Shown piece by piece: positions 29,857 through 39,845 of a stretch of 64,000 nucleotides of DNA. The stretch's first letter is position 1; each line of letters begins with the position of its first letter. Made by a program: the position numbers and the translations under genes. Below the pieces are notes generated by a model that saw only the letters and a list, made by a program, of their open reading frames with translations, ran no database searches and had not been told where the DNA came from. Source of the stretch: Rhynchopus sp. YZ270_cl-10 (taxonomy: Eukaryota; Euglenozoa; Diplonemea; Diplonemida; Diplonemidae); the NCBI GenBank assembly GCA_964035575.1, contig OZ037836.1:1364001-1428000 (forward strand), written 5' to 3'.

Positions 29857-31277
29857 TCACTTCTGGCTTTGCTCGGGGGATTCGTCTCTGCTTCGTTTCG
29901 GACGTGCTTCAACCACAAGCTTACTCAGCTCGCTGTTCCTCACTTCGTTGGACACAACACTGCTGCAGCCGGAAAGGTAAATGCTCGTCAACGAAGTGCA
30001 GTTCATAGCAAAATGCGCACTTCCAAAGAACAAACGAATTTGCGTCACATTGCTGAATGGCGACAAATCGAGGGTGGTTAAACTGCTGCAGGCCTTCAGG
30101 AAGCCCGCACCCACCTGCGTCACGTTGCTAAATGGTGACAAATCCAGGGTCGTTAAGCTCTCGCAGTACGCAAGGAAGCCCTCACCAACTTGCGTCACAT
30201 TGCTCAACCCAGAGAGGTCGACACTTGTCAACGAGATATTAAACTTGAAAAACGTGATCCACCCCCGCAAAAAGAAAAACCAGCAAAAGGGAAGGATGGC
30301 ACCACGGTGTGCCAGAGAGTGGCTTGATCCCATTTGCTGACTTATACCCAACAAAGAAGCGACACCTAAGTGAACAGGGGCCGTATACCACCGCTGGTGG
30401 CCTAGGTTAGTATATAAGCCAGTTCAAGGTCCGCACTCTGGCAGCGTCAAAAGAAATAAACAACAATAAAACCACCTGTCATTCCAATGGGAGGAACGAA
30501 TGACTGGCATCTCCTAATTCTCTAAACTGCGGTGAGTGGAACACCCAACTGATGCAAACCACTGCCGCAGGTTAGCACCTACAAAAAGCAAAGAAAAGCA
30601 AAGAAAAGAAAAGCAAAAGCTGTGCATGGTCGTAAAGTAGGCGCAGGGTCGCTTAAATCCCTGAGGGCACAAAAAGCCCAGCATACACCTCCTCCAGTTG
30701 CTTTGGACCCTCCAATATCATGTGCCCGGGTTTGCAAAAGTGCAATGCAACCATCCCACGCGTGGCCTTCGTTCACTCAAAAAAGAGATTATATCCGGGG
30801 ACGCCAGGGCAAAAATGCCGGGGGGCTGCCACCTCACGTTTTTGTCCCCTCGACACTTGTCAACGAGGTGCAGTGGGCCAGGAAGAAGTCTCCAATGTGA
30901 GTCACAATGGACTCAGCACTGAGATCAAGTCTCGTCAACGAAGTGTGTGACAAGAACCAATCCGGAATGATAGTCGCAACCTCCGCCTGCAGAAACAAAC
31001 ACGCCACCTCAGGATCCTCCACACTCTCCAACTTCTCGGCTGTGATGTCGGTCACACCCAACGCATGAAGCTCTGCAATGGCTTCTTGCTTCTTCGTCTT
31101 CGTGAGGATGATTGTGTCACCAGCACTCAGCTGCGTCATGTCCGCTCCTTCTCCCATCGCTTCGTCTCCGAAACTCATGCAAAAGCTGTCTTCAGGCAAC
31201 CCCATTGCAGACGCCACCTTCCGCCGCAAGCCCTCCACTGTGTCATCTGCACCCACCTCGACTGTGTGCTGATCCAA
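29857..31277 (-). pseudogene. Ubl-LRR gene L5, 5' chimera split by a 614-bp insertion
   Basis: The 5' part (31,277-30,850) encodes the Ubl domain from DQHTVEVGADD, the linker and the first LRR. The 3' part (30,235-29,857) encodes about four more LRRs ending ...DESPEQSQK. Both carry the same 18-bp sequence at the break. Upstream of codon GAT (31,274) the normal first ~12 codons are missing and are replaced by the HMG gene's 5' end, whose ATGs at 31,296 and 31,293 are one base out of frame with the Ubl. The copy is therefore probably not expressed as a normal protein. Confidence 0.75.
30236..30849. mobile_element. 614-bp insertion with 18-bp target duplication
   Basis: TCGACACTTGTCAACGAG flanks the insert at 30,218-30,235 and 30,850-30,867. 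It is present once in the paralogues, for example in L4 and L6 with small differences. The insert encodes nothing recognisable. It contains an A-rich AAAAGCAAAGAAAAGC stretch at about 30,585-30,620 and a TATATAAG word near 30,412. A SINE or truncated LINE would fit the duplication length, but no terminal poly-A is seen. Confidence 0.7.
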
Positions 31278-31395
31278 TGGAACGAAGAGACATCATTTTG
31301 AAGTGTGAAGGGTGTGACGGGTATATAATGAGGTGGAACTGTGGTGGTGGGGGTGGGTTGTGCTGTGTCGGGTTGTGCTATTCAAAAAGTTGTGA
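31272..31395 (-). repeat. Third copy of the HMG gene 5' flank
   Basis: This matches 32,869-32,995 and the corresponding part of 4,125-4,240: the ATGATGTCTCTTCGTTCCATT start, TTATATACCC word and the CCACC-rich leader. It sits in front of L5, so L5 has exchanged its own leader for that of the HMG gene. Confidence 0.8.
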
Positions 31396-31684
31396 AATGC
31401 AGGGGGGTTGTTTTCTTGTATTTGAAGTATCGAAGATACTCCGCACTGTGCGGCCTTTGAGACTAACGAACCAATGAAGCGCCCTGCCTCGAAAATGTAA
31501 AAAATGTGAAAAATGCGAAAACCACACCACAAGGTAATAAAAACAGGTAAATTTGTCTACTTAGGTTAGGAAATTCTGGAAAATAGGTACTATTTAGCCG
31601 CATGCGTGCCCAAATGTCCCCTTTTTTCTGCCTTGTATAATACAAGGGTGTATTCGTTCTCCGGTACTCAAACCTCGCCCCAGA

Positions 31685-31787
31685 AGGAGCAGAACTTATT
31701 TTTTGCCTCATTTCACGTTGTCGTGTATCGCGTCCACCTTGGTCTTTGTGAAGTACTTCTCCTCGCAGGTGTTGAAGGCGTCGAGGA
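31685..31787 (-). pseudogene. 3' fragment of twin-CX9C gene, second
   Basis: Same truncated tail as at 2,701-2,801, at the same place relative to HMG gene copy 2. The fragment therefore predates the segmental duplication. Confidence 0.65.
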
Positions 31788-31817
31788 CACAAAATTCAAT
31801 TTTGACTGAGAATCATA

Positions 31818-32897
31818 TCAATCAAACCAAAGAACACAACCACTGCTTGCAGCAGGCCTCCTTGACCTGGCACCGGGTTGCATCAATAGGTACTTCTTCG
31901 ACACAGCATGTGTCGCAGTCGCGAAGGCCTCCTTGCGGGGAAGGCCGGACTTCATGGCAGCCGTGAACTCAGCGGGGAAGTGCGTCTTCACGAAGAGCGC
32001 GTATTTGGTAGCAGGCTTCTTCAGGCTCTGGCGAATGTCGGTCCTCTTGGCCTTGTTCTTTGCTGCCTCAGCCTCGAGCACTCCACGCTGCTGGGCGGAG
32101 AGTGCTGCCCACTTCGTGTTCACATCCTTCAGGGTCAGCTTCGTTCCCTTCATCGTCTTCTGGATGAACAGGGTGCGTGCGGTGATAGGTCCGCTCGATG
32201 CGATCTTGGCCTTCTTGGCCTTCTCCTCGTTGACACGATCCTTGAGGGCAGCCTTCTTGTCCTTGGCAGCCTGTCTCTTCTTCGCCAGACGAGCCTTGAG
32301 GGCAGCCTTCTTGGCCTTGACAGCCTGCTTTCTCTTCGTAACACGAGCCCTGAGAGCAGCCTTCTTTGCCTTCTGAACCTGCTTTGCCTCGTCAACACGA
32401 GCCTTCAGGGCAGCCTTCTCTGTTTTCTTGACCTGCTTTGCCTCGTCAACACGAGCCTTCTTTGCCTTTTTAGTCTGGACCTTCTTGAGGGCGGCTTTCA
32501 TGACCTTGTAAGCAGCCTTCTTGTCCTTCTTGACCTGTGCCTTCTTCGCAGCACGAGCCTTCAGTGCAGCCTTCTTGGCCTTGACAGCCTGTGCCTTCTT
32601 CGTAGCCTTCTTGGCAGCGCGAGCCTTCAGGGCAGCCTTAAGAGCAGCCTTCCTCACCTTGACAGCCTGTGCCTTCTTCGCAGCCTTCTTGGCAGCGCGA
32701 GCCTTCAGGGCAGCCTTAAGAGCAGCCTTCACCTTCTTGGCAGACACCTTCTTCGACGCAGACTTCTTCGCCACAGGCTTCTTTGCTGCCTTGGTCACCT
32801 TGCTGTGCATCTGCACCGCACCCACCTGCACAGCACCCACCTGCACAGCAGGGAGCACGAACTTCGCCTGGCGCACAATGGAACGAAGAGACATCAT
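31818..32897 (-). CDS. Mitochondrial lysine/alanine-rich protein with two HMG-like boxes (copy 2)
   Basis: The 359-residue paralogue of the gene at 2,908-4,155 has the same presequence (MMSLRSIVRQAKF) and the same two C-terminal HMG-like boxes. It carries fewer lysine/alanine repeats, so the basic tract is about 56 residues shorter after other changes are allowed for. A 23-base deletion relative to copy 1 just before the end changes the tail to LLMQPGARSRRPAASSGCV. The HMG boxes differ by only a few substitutions (for example FVKTHFPAEF for FTKKHFPAEY), so both copies are probably functional. Variation in basic-tract length may tune DNA binding. Confidence 0.8.
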   Translation of the reverse strand: MMSLRSIVRQAKFVLPAVQVGAVQVGAVQMHSKVTKAAKKPVAKKSASKKVSAKKVKAALKAALKARAAKKAAKKAQAVKVRKAALKAALKARAAKKATKKAQAVKAKKAALKARAAKKAQVKKDKKAAYKVMKAALKKVQTKKAKKARVDEAKQVKKTEKAALKARVDEAKQVQKAKKAALRARVTKRKQAVKAKKAALKARLAKKRQAAKDKKAALKDRVNEEKAKKAKIASSGPITARTLFIQKTMKGTKLTLKDVNTKWAALSAQQRGVLEAEAAKNKAKRTDIRQSLKKPATKYALFVKTHFPAEFTAAMKSGLPRKEAFATATHAVSKKYLLMQPGARSRRPAASSGCVLWFD

Positions 32898-33020
32898 TTT
32901 GAAGTGTGAAGGGTGTGACGGGTATATAATGTGGTGAAACTGTGGTGGTGGGGGTGGGTTGTGCTGTGTCGGGTTGTGCTATTCAAAAAGTTGTGAGGGA
33001 GCAGAACTTATTTTTTTGCC

Positions 33021-33189
33021 TCATTTCACGTTGTCGTGTATCGCGTCCACCTTGGTCTTTGTGAAGTACTTCTCCTCGCAGGTGTTGAAGGCGTCGAGGA
33101 TGGGCTGGCATTTGCTTGCAAGACGCTGTTTTATGCAACGCTGCACTGCTTCCCGTTCGCGTAGGCACGGGTGTGACCCTCTGGCTGGC
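33021..33189 (-). CDS. Twin-CX9C (CHCH-type) frame, copy 2, probably exon or 5' truncated
   Basis: The encoded residues PCLREREAVQRC and CQPILDAFNTCEEKYF are identical to copy 1 and keep both CX9C pairs. No ATG precedes them in frame on this copy, since the sequence diverges from copy 1 just upstream of CCCCTCCCCACAG. Translation would therefore need an upstream exon or an upstream start gained after duplication. The intermembrane-space role is inferred from the cysteine spacing. Confidence 0.45.
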
Positions 33190-33630
33190 TGTGGGGAGGG
33201 GGGGAGCACTCAATCCACTAAGAGACTACAAGAGCACTATGTAAGAGAAAGAAAAACACACTAACATTCATGGAGCCAGGGGAGCGAAGGGTGCACACGG
33301 CATCGAGAAAGAAACACGAAGGACAGAGCATCCCGCACTCTGTCCTACGAGAGACCACCAGCTCTCTTCCACAGACAGGCGATCCCACAAGTGCTCTGTC
33401 CAATCCATGAGATCAACCAGGATCTTAACATAAGTCCCGGTACAGACTCATTTGACTTTCATGCAACGAAAAAGAATGGCAAAAACAGAGTGCAGACAGC
33501 ACAGAAAAAACACGCGAAACCATTGAGCAAAATACTCAAGTCAAGCAAGAGACCACGAGAACTCATCACCAGGCTCAACCAAGAAACTCTACCCAAGCAA
33601 GTGCGCGTCATGCTACAGTGTCATACGTGC

Positions 33631-33700
33631 CAGGTTCACCTACAGCAACCTTGTTACGACTTTTGCTTCCTCTAGCTGAAAAACATTCCTTGGATTTGGA
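33631..33700 (-). rRNA. Fragment of 18S rRNA 3' end
   Basis: Read on the minus strand this contains CTAGAGGAAG, AAGTCGTAACAAGG and GTAGGTGAACCTG, the near-universal end of small-subunit rRNA (3' strand of helix 44 and start of helix 45). The arm before the loop is GCTG, as in Euglenozoa. The match ends at CCTG, where CAGC...GGATCATT would be expected, and fades upstream of about 33,700, so this is an inserted fragment and not a working gene. Confidence 0.75.
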
Positions 33701-33719
33701 ACGTCTAAACCGGAATCCG

Positions 33720-34270
33720 GGGGGGTAGGGGGAATTAATAAAATAAGCTGGTTTACGTTAGTGTACACTCGCAGCTTCGGTCCAGAGAGCGGAGACGTCT
33801 GTCTCCCACTGAACGGGAATGTGCAAGAACGCCGCACATTCCACATTACCACGTTCGCATATGTGTCATATCTGTGTGATTATTATTCCGAAAAGGTGTC
33901 CGGCAGACTTTCCGCGCTGAAGAATCCGATGAAGAATTCAGTGTTTCCGCTATGAAGATATGACCGGACGGGGGCGAAATAATGGCTTTTTTCGATTTTG
34001 AAATAATGCATAAGAAAATTTTATTTTTTCGCGCGCGCTTCGCGCGCGCCTCCCTGCCGGAACTAGGGGTGAGAGGCTCTTGCTCCTGCGAATGTTCGAA
34101 TTCGAGGGGCAACATCCGAGACTGATCAGGGATATTGCTAACTTTCGGGATTTTGGGATTTCGTGGGGCGATGGTCGAAAAAAGGGGGGGGAGTGCTGAC
34201 GCTAAGGCCGGCTGGCCGGTCATATAAAAAAACTTTTTTTGACCTTTTTTTTTTTCCAGTCGAGCTCGGG
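33720..34270. other. No supported gene; GC-rich hairpins
   Basis: The stretch holds short self-complementary elements, for example GCGCGCGCTTCGCGCGCGC at about 34,030-34,048, and AT-rich spacers. I see no coding signal. Confidence 0.4.
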
Positions 34271-34279
34271 CGCGCTTCG

Positions 34280-34710
34280 CGCGCCCGGGTCCCCACCTGA
34301 GCTCAAGTTGGGGGTCTCCGGCGGAATGTAAGAATTCCGTGGTTGTCCAACTGCGGAGTTCGGCACTTCACTGATCTTTACACCAGGCAGACGGGGCACA
34401 CGAAATATCAGTAACTCCAGTACATGTACAAAAGAAACGGCGGTCATGGCACCCAGGTTCCTGGCGAAGCCACGGTACGCAACATTTCAAAAATTTGCGC
34501 TTAAAATTTCTCATTTTTACTGCCAAACTATGTCATGGGAAGGGTGGGTTGCAATCTTGCGCCGCAGGCGCACGGTACGCTACTTTTCTTATTTCGCCAT
34601 GATGCATGCCTCCTTTTCCTTCGGCGCTTGACCAATTGAGTCGCGTTCTGGCTGTGACGGGGTCACTTTATTCACGAGGCCAGAGACTCGTGTGAAGTAC
34701 CAACGGTACG
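34280..34710 (+). repeat. Stem-loop/ACGGTACGC repeat, copy d (near complete)
   Basis: The order is: CTCAAGTTGGGGG and CTCCGGCGGAATGT; GGCACTTCA; an ACACGA.ATATCAGTA box; CGGCGGTCATGGCACCC; the GGCGAAGCC stem with ACGGTACGCAAC; the GCGCCGCAGGCGC stem with ACGGTACGCTAC; CCTTCGGCGCTTGACCAAT; and GTCGCGTTCTGGCTGTGACG. The same order is found at 54,360-54,860. Confidence 0.8.
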
Positions 34711-34910
34711 GGACTTTTTTTTTTTTGGACTTTCGCCCCCCCTTTTTCCCCCCTTATTTGGACTTTCCGAGCCAATTGCGGGACATGGTGGGGTCGACTC
34801 TGCCAAGTACTCTGGACCATGCGAGGGTGTCTGCCCAGGAGCGGAGAAGCGACGTCACGCCGGTGAATCCGTTTACGTGTCTGCCAAAGTGGCGGGATGC
34901 GTCGACGTGT

Positions 34911-35830
34911 CTACCAAGAAGATGATGTCCTAATAGGGCATTCCCCGTACGCCGCGTTTGTGTTCTCGATTGGCGAGGTGGTTGTGACCCAGTAGCAGAC
35001 GGGGTCCGCACGGCAGTCGCATTCCTCCAGGTCATTGCAGTTCTTCGCGACGCCCGTCTGCGAGGTGTTCAATTCGCATTGCGTGTCGTCACGCAGGCAG
35101 TAGCGAGGTCTTCTGGCAGTACTGCACGCTGCACAACAGGGGTCTGGGAAATATCCCAGGTGCCGTTCTCAAAGCTGGTACAGCATTTTTCAATGGTGAA
35201 CTCCGTGCAGGCGAGACGCTCGAAGGAAGACTGCACACTCCATTGGCACACCGGGTCCGCGTCACACCCTTGCGCCGTGCTGTGGACAGCTGCGACACAT
35301 GGTGTCACCTTGCATGGATGATCAACCGGGTCGGGGCAGACGTTGTCCCATTCACACACAACCTCGGATATGCAGTTGTCTGTATCATGGTAGCACGGTG
35401 TGACGATGCAGGTGTCGCATCGCAGGCACCCTGCACCCAGTACGATGCAGTCGGCCTCAGTGGAGGCCGAGCATGGGGCAGGGAAGCAAGCAGTCGCGGC
35501 CATGTAGTAGGTGCACACAGGGTTGCTCGTGCACGCAGTTGGTGTCGCAATGTCTTCACAGATGGTCTTCTGGCAGGTGTGCGTCGTCGTGTCCCAGACG
35601 CAGCTGTTCGGGGGTTCCGCGAGGAGGGCACCTCTCTGCAGTGCGGGAAGCATGGGTGGTCCTCGCACGACACAGCTGCGCTGGACCACTGGCAGGTGGT
35701 CGTTTCATTGCAGAAGGTACACCCAGTCACTCTTCGGTGGGCAAGTCTGGTCGCTGTCGAAGCAGCCCTCGTCGTCTCCTCTGCAGTGATGCCATGCGCA
35801 AGACTTTCATTGTGTAGCCCCAGGCATACA
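34911..35830 (-). pseudogene. Cysteine-rich protein gene with frame changes
   Basis: Cysteine-rich coding sequence of one character runs through different frames: C..DDEGCFDSDQTC (about 35,800-35,730), CTFCNETTTCQW...CEDHPC (about 35,720-35,625), a long middle part with CVWDTTTHTC, CEWDNVC and DPVCQW (35,605-35,090), and CDCRADPVCYW to a stop at 34,911. The repeating C.W and DPVC.W words recall PSI/EGF-like extracellular modules of protist surface proteins. Three frame changes within 1 kb suggest a decayed host gene, though assembly indels are possible. No signal peptide or start could be placed. Confidence 0.6.
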
Positions 35831-35914
35831 CAAAAGTATTGAGAACGTATCTGCCCCTCTCACGCACCGTTACCTGCCGCGTTCTGCACAAGAAACCCGC
35901 ACAGCCTCCACGCT

Positions 35915-36060
35915 GTCTCCACCCACCCCACGCAAGGAAGAACGTCAAAGGTGCTCTCGTGCTGCAACCACAGACAAGCTGAGGTGCCAGACAAATGCAC
36001 GAAAGCACCCCACCGCCAGACACAGCTTCCCCTCCCATCATCACCACAAACAATGGGTGC
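35915..36060. repeat. Dispersed flank repeat F1, copy 3
   Basis: Close match to 19,555-19,700 and 39,305-39,450. It is followed by CCCCAAGCACAGCAAAGCG and by the block CAAGCTACCAAGAAGACAGT, which is also present at 8.89, 22.72, 29.51 and 39.67 kb. Confidence 0.6.
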
Positions 36061-36760
36061 ACCTCCCACAGCCAAGGACAGTCACCCACCATCCAAGACT
36101 TCCGCACAAGCACCCCAAGCACAGCAAAGCGTGTCCTCCCCCCTGAGTCCCCCCAGTCACACCATCAAGTGAAAGCACGCCATCAGTGCATCACAGCACA
36201 CAATGGAAGCCACTCGCTTCCGTCATCACACCTCACACCTCTTCGTGCAAGCTACCAAGAAGACAGTGAAAGACCACGTGGTGTCAACGAGTTCAGAGTG
36301 ATGAATTACAGAAAAAAAGGGGGTTGGGCGGGGAGGTACGTTGTAATGAATAAGACATGGGTTTTTGCGGGATTCTTTTGCAGCACAGAGTAACATAATT
36401 TTGTTTGCCTCTAGACTACTATCACTAGATAGCAGGCACAATGCTTTCTTCACAGGATCCTTAAAAGAGAGCAAATAGAAGGAGTACGCTTTGCAGGAGG
36501 TGTCAGAATCCTTTTTTCCTATTTTGAAAACTTGGTTGTATTAGTGTAGCTATATTTCGATATGTTTTGTTTTGGGGGAATTATTTGCATTTGTACCTTT
36601 GCACAAACATGTCTGCAGTCAACTCATTTAGAGTCACCCACGTGAACGTCCTTTAGCAGACCCTGCAGAAGCTCTCGTGTTGACCTTCGGGACAAAAGAG
36701 TAAACAACTTCATGCATATTGGAGTGGCCAATCCTCCTGTAGCATGCAAAAAGGCAAGAT

Positions 36761-36885
36761 CTTAACGTACACACTCTGTTGATTCTAAAAACGGGGGTGG
36801 GGGAAAAAATTACGAATAGAAAAATGGGGGGAGACATTGAAAAATTAAAACAATTCCTTACCCCCAGATCACACTAAAATACAAA
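36761..36885. repeat. Dispersed ~110-bp repeat R, copy
   Basis: The unit runs from ATCTTAACGTACACACTCTG through TTGATTCTAAAAACGGGGG to CCCCCAGATCACAC. Inverted relatives lie at 53,062-53,175 and 58,103-58,235. Confidence 0.55.
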
Positions 36886-37389
36886 GGTTTGGGTTTGAAT
36901 TGTCATAGAAAAAGTACAATAACTCCTCTCGAAATAGTTCAACATTGAACTGAGAGAAATAAGAGGAAAACTCCAAACCCTCCCAGACCAAACGGTCTAA
37001 CCTGTTGTATTGACATAGTGTGGGGAGAATGAGGAGCACGAGAATCGTCTTCGCGTATACTAAAAGATTTCCTACAATATGTCACAAGTGTCATGTCCCC
37101 GAAAAATAGAAATAGAGTCATTGAGTAAGAAAACATCAATAAAAAGGGGTAAAGCCTAAAAGGCAGAGGAGTGAAAAGAAAGCTTCACAATGGGGACACA
37201 GCGTAACATAACACAATGTGTGGAACGTCTTGCTCAGCACAGCTCTCCTCTCGCACCAAGTAGTAGTCTGTGCCACGGTGAGCAAGACTGTGCCCCTCTT
37301 CTTCTCCGAACCAGAGGACGCAAGCAGACATACTGCCAGAGACCCTCCACCTCGGGGAGGTGCTGTCCTGCCACCAACACACCACGTCG

Positions 37390-38151
37390 TCATTGTGCGT
37401 GTCTCTGTCGCTTCTGGCTTTGCTCGGGGGATTCGTCTCTGCTTCGTTTCGGACGTGCTTCAACCACAAGCTTCCTCAGCTCCTCGCTATTCCTAACTTC
37501 GTTGGACACAACACTGCTGCAGCCGGAAAGGTAAATGCTCGTCAACGAAGTGCAGTTCGCAGCAAAATACGTACCTACAAAACAGCTACGAATATGCGTC
37601 ACATTGTTGAGTGGTGATAAATCCAGGGTCGTTAAGCTGATGCAGTTCACAAGGAAGCACGCGCCAACCTGCGTCACATTGCTCAACCCAGAGAGATTGA
37701 CACTTGTCAACGAGGTGCAGTGGGCCAGGAAGTAGTCTCCAATGTGAGTCACAATGGACTCAGCACTGAGATCAAGTCTCGTCAACGAAGTGTGTGACAA
37801 GAACCGATTCGGAATGACAGTCGCAACCTCCGCCTGCAGAAGCAAACACGCCACCTCAGGATCCTCCACACTCTCCAACTTCTCGGCTGTGATGTCGGTC
37901 ACACCCAACGCATGAAGCTCTGCAATGGCTTCTTGCTTCTTCGTCTTCGTGAGGATGATTGTGTCACCAGCACTCAGCTGCGTCATGTCCGCTCCTTCTC
38001 CCATCACTTCGTCTCCGAAACTCATGCAAAAGCTGTCTTCAGGCAACCCCATTGCAGACGCCACCTTCCGCCGCAAGCCCTCCACTGTGTCCTCTTCACC
38101 CACCTCGACTGTGTGCTGATTCGTGTCGAAACCCTTGATGTTCACGTCCAT
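37390..38151 (-). CDS. Ubl-LRR protein L6
   Basis: The 253-residue product starts MDVNIKGFDTNQHTVEVGEE, with the ubiquitin-like domain, the linker (EAIAELHALGVTDITAEKLE) and about four BspA-type LRRs. It ends SRDESPEQSQKRQRHAQ, a few residues longer than L3-L5 because AAGTGA is AAGCGA here. The frame is intact, the leader is CCACC-rich (38,182-38,200) and the 3' flank is the F2 repeat, so it may be expressed. Its function is unknown. Confidence 0.78.
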   Translation of the reverse strand: MDVNIKGFDTNQHTVEVGEEDTVEGLRRKVASAMGLPEDSFCMSFGDEVMGEGADMTQLSAGDTIILTKTKKQEAIAELHALGVTDITAEKLESVEDPEVACLLLQAEVATVIPNRFLSHTSLTRLDLSAESIVTHIGDYFLAHCTSLTSVNLSGLSNVTQVGACFLVNCISLTTLDLSPLNNVTHIRSCFVGTYFAANCTSLTSIYLSGCSSVVSNEVRNSEELRKLVVEARPKRSRDESPEQSQKRQRHAQ

Positions 38152-38284
38152 GTCTTTGTTGTGGTTTGTGTTCTGATCTCTGTGTGTGGTGGTGGGGTGT
38201 GGAGGACAACAAGCCTGCAGTAGTTTTCAATGAAGGGTTGAAGGGTTGAAGGGGAGGGGTTACCCAGACCCACGCAGCGGCACA

Positions 38285-38839
38285 CTACCTCAAGTATAAG
38301 TTACCCACACATGAGGGAATGCGACACCCTGAAAATATCCACCAGATCCTGTCTTTGTGCACCTTCGGGTGCACGAAGGCAGCAGACAGGCCAAACAGCG
38401 TTGGACTAAGAGGAATGCCTGTGCGGGTATCAAACATGAGAACCAACTCACAGGAACAAGAGGTGCCTTTTGGCGGGCGTTGTTGACGAAGTCTCCGCTC
38501 CGTGTCTGGCTTGGGTGCATAGCAGGAGTCGGGCGCAACGTCTGCTGTGGTGTGTGGGCACGGTGTGTGCAGTGTCGTGGTGCACAGCGGGTGCGGGCTG
38601 CTGTCGGGGAGGGTGCTCTCTGTGTAGGTGGTGCTGGCATTGCCTGTCTGTGTGTTGGTGCTGTTCATGGCATCTGTGGCGGTGTTCGTATGGTACGGTG
38701 TGTCCATGTGTGCGTACATGCTGGTGTGTGCCGCTGTGGTGCTCGCATCGGAGGAGGTGGAGTGCACTGCGGGGGTGGTGGCGTGAGTTGTGCACAGCCC
38801 TGCCACGTCATCATGTATGGCGAAGGTGCAGTGCTTCAT
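38285..38839 (-). CDS. Doubtful threonine/serine/histidine-rich frame
   Basis: The 184-residue frame begins MKHCTFAIHDDVAGLCTTHA and has a Thr/Ser/His-rich first half. Its second half overlaps a dispersed repeat (38,341-38,487, inverted at 1,282-1,421), which argues against a real gene. The opposite strand is also open. I list it because composition of the first half resembles the low-complexity part of the 678-residue protein. Confidence 0.15.
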   Translation of the reverse strand: MKHCTFAIHDDVAGLCTTHATTPAVHSTSSDASTTAAHTSMYAHMDTPYHTNTATDAMNSTNTQTGNASTTYTESTLPDSSPHPLCTTTLHTPCPHTTADVAPDSCYAPKPDTERRLRQQRPPKGTSCSCELVLMFDTRTGIPLSPTLFGLSAAFVHPKVHKDRIWWIFSGCRIPSCVGNLYLR

Positions 38840-39304
38840 TTAGAGCGCAGCATGGTGTGCTGTGAAAGGTCATCCAGTCTTGTGTAATTCTCATTCATGA
38901 TGCACTGTGTACAGAGGGCAGACGTCAGTTAGAAAGGGGATGGTTCTTGAAGCAGGCACCTCCGACTGACCACGTACAATGAGAGCCATCTGCATCAACC
39001 ATAAGTACCCTGCGGCCAACGGAAGGCGTCAATAAGAAACGTAATGTGTTACCCGTATTGCAGTGTGAACGGCGGTACACAACCACTCGTCAGCCGACGG
39101 CAAAGAAGGTTGACGAGGAAGTGGTTTCCTATGTGCGTCACACTGTTCCACTCAGATACATCAGCAGACATTGTGCCAAGCAGAGTGACATCCAAATGCA
39201 TGTTACTCAGTGTGGTGCGCAGCGTATAGCCCTAGGCATAGAGTGTACATGAACCGTTACCTGTCCCGTTCTGCACAAGAAACCCGCACAGCCTCCACGC
39301 TGTC

Positions 39305-39490
39305 TTCACCCACCCCACGTAAGGAAGAACGCCAAAGGTGCTCTCGTGCTGCAACCACAGACAAGCTGAGGTGCCAGACAAATGCACGAAAGCACCCCAC
39401 CGCCAGACACAACTTCCGCTCCCATCATCACCACAAACGATCGAGGAAAACGCCACACCCAAACCCCCCACACTCACAACACTGTGCACC
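39305..39490. repeat. Dispersed flank repeat F1, copy 4
   Basis: Close match to 19,555-19,745, including TGCACGAAAGCACCCCACCG. It is followed by the CAAGCTACCAAGAAGACAGT block and by the second small MITE. Confidence 0.6.
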
Positions 39491-39845
39491 TCCACCTCCC
39501 ACACTCAAGGACAGCCATCCAAGACTTCTGCACAAGCACCCCAAGCACAGCAAAGCGTGTCCTCCCCCCTGAGTCCCCCCAGTCACACCATCAAGTAAAA
39601 GCACGTCAAGTGCATCAGAGCACACAACGGAAGCCACTCACCTCCGTCATCACACCTCACACCTCTTCGTGCAAGCTACCAAGAAGACAGTGAAAGACCA
39701 CGTGGTGTCAACGAGTTCAGAGTAATGAATGCAGAAAAAAGGGGGGTTGGGCGGGGAGGTACGTTTTAATGAATAAGACATCGGTTTTTGTGTGGATTCT
39801 TTTCCAGCACAGAGTAACATAAATTTGTTTTATGATGGACTACAA

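Noticed and set aside
30390-30450. tRNA-like A and B boxes in the 614-bp insert
   Set aside because: TGGCCTAGGTTAG and AGTTCAAGGTCC resemble the boxes loosely but lie only ~20 bases apart, too close for a pol III promoter of tRNA type.
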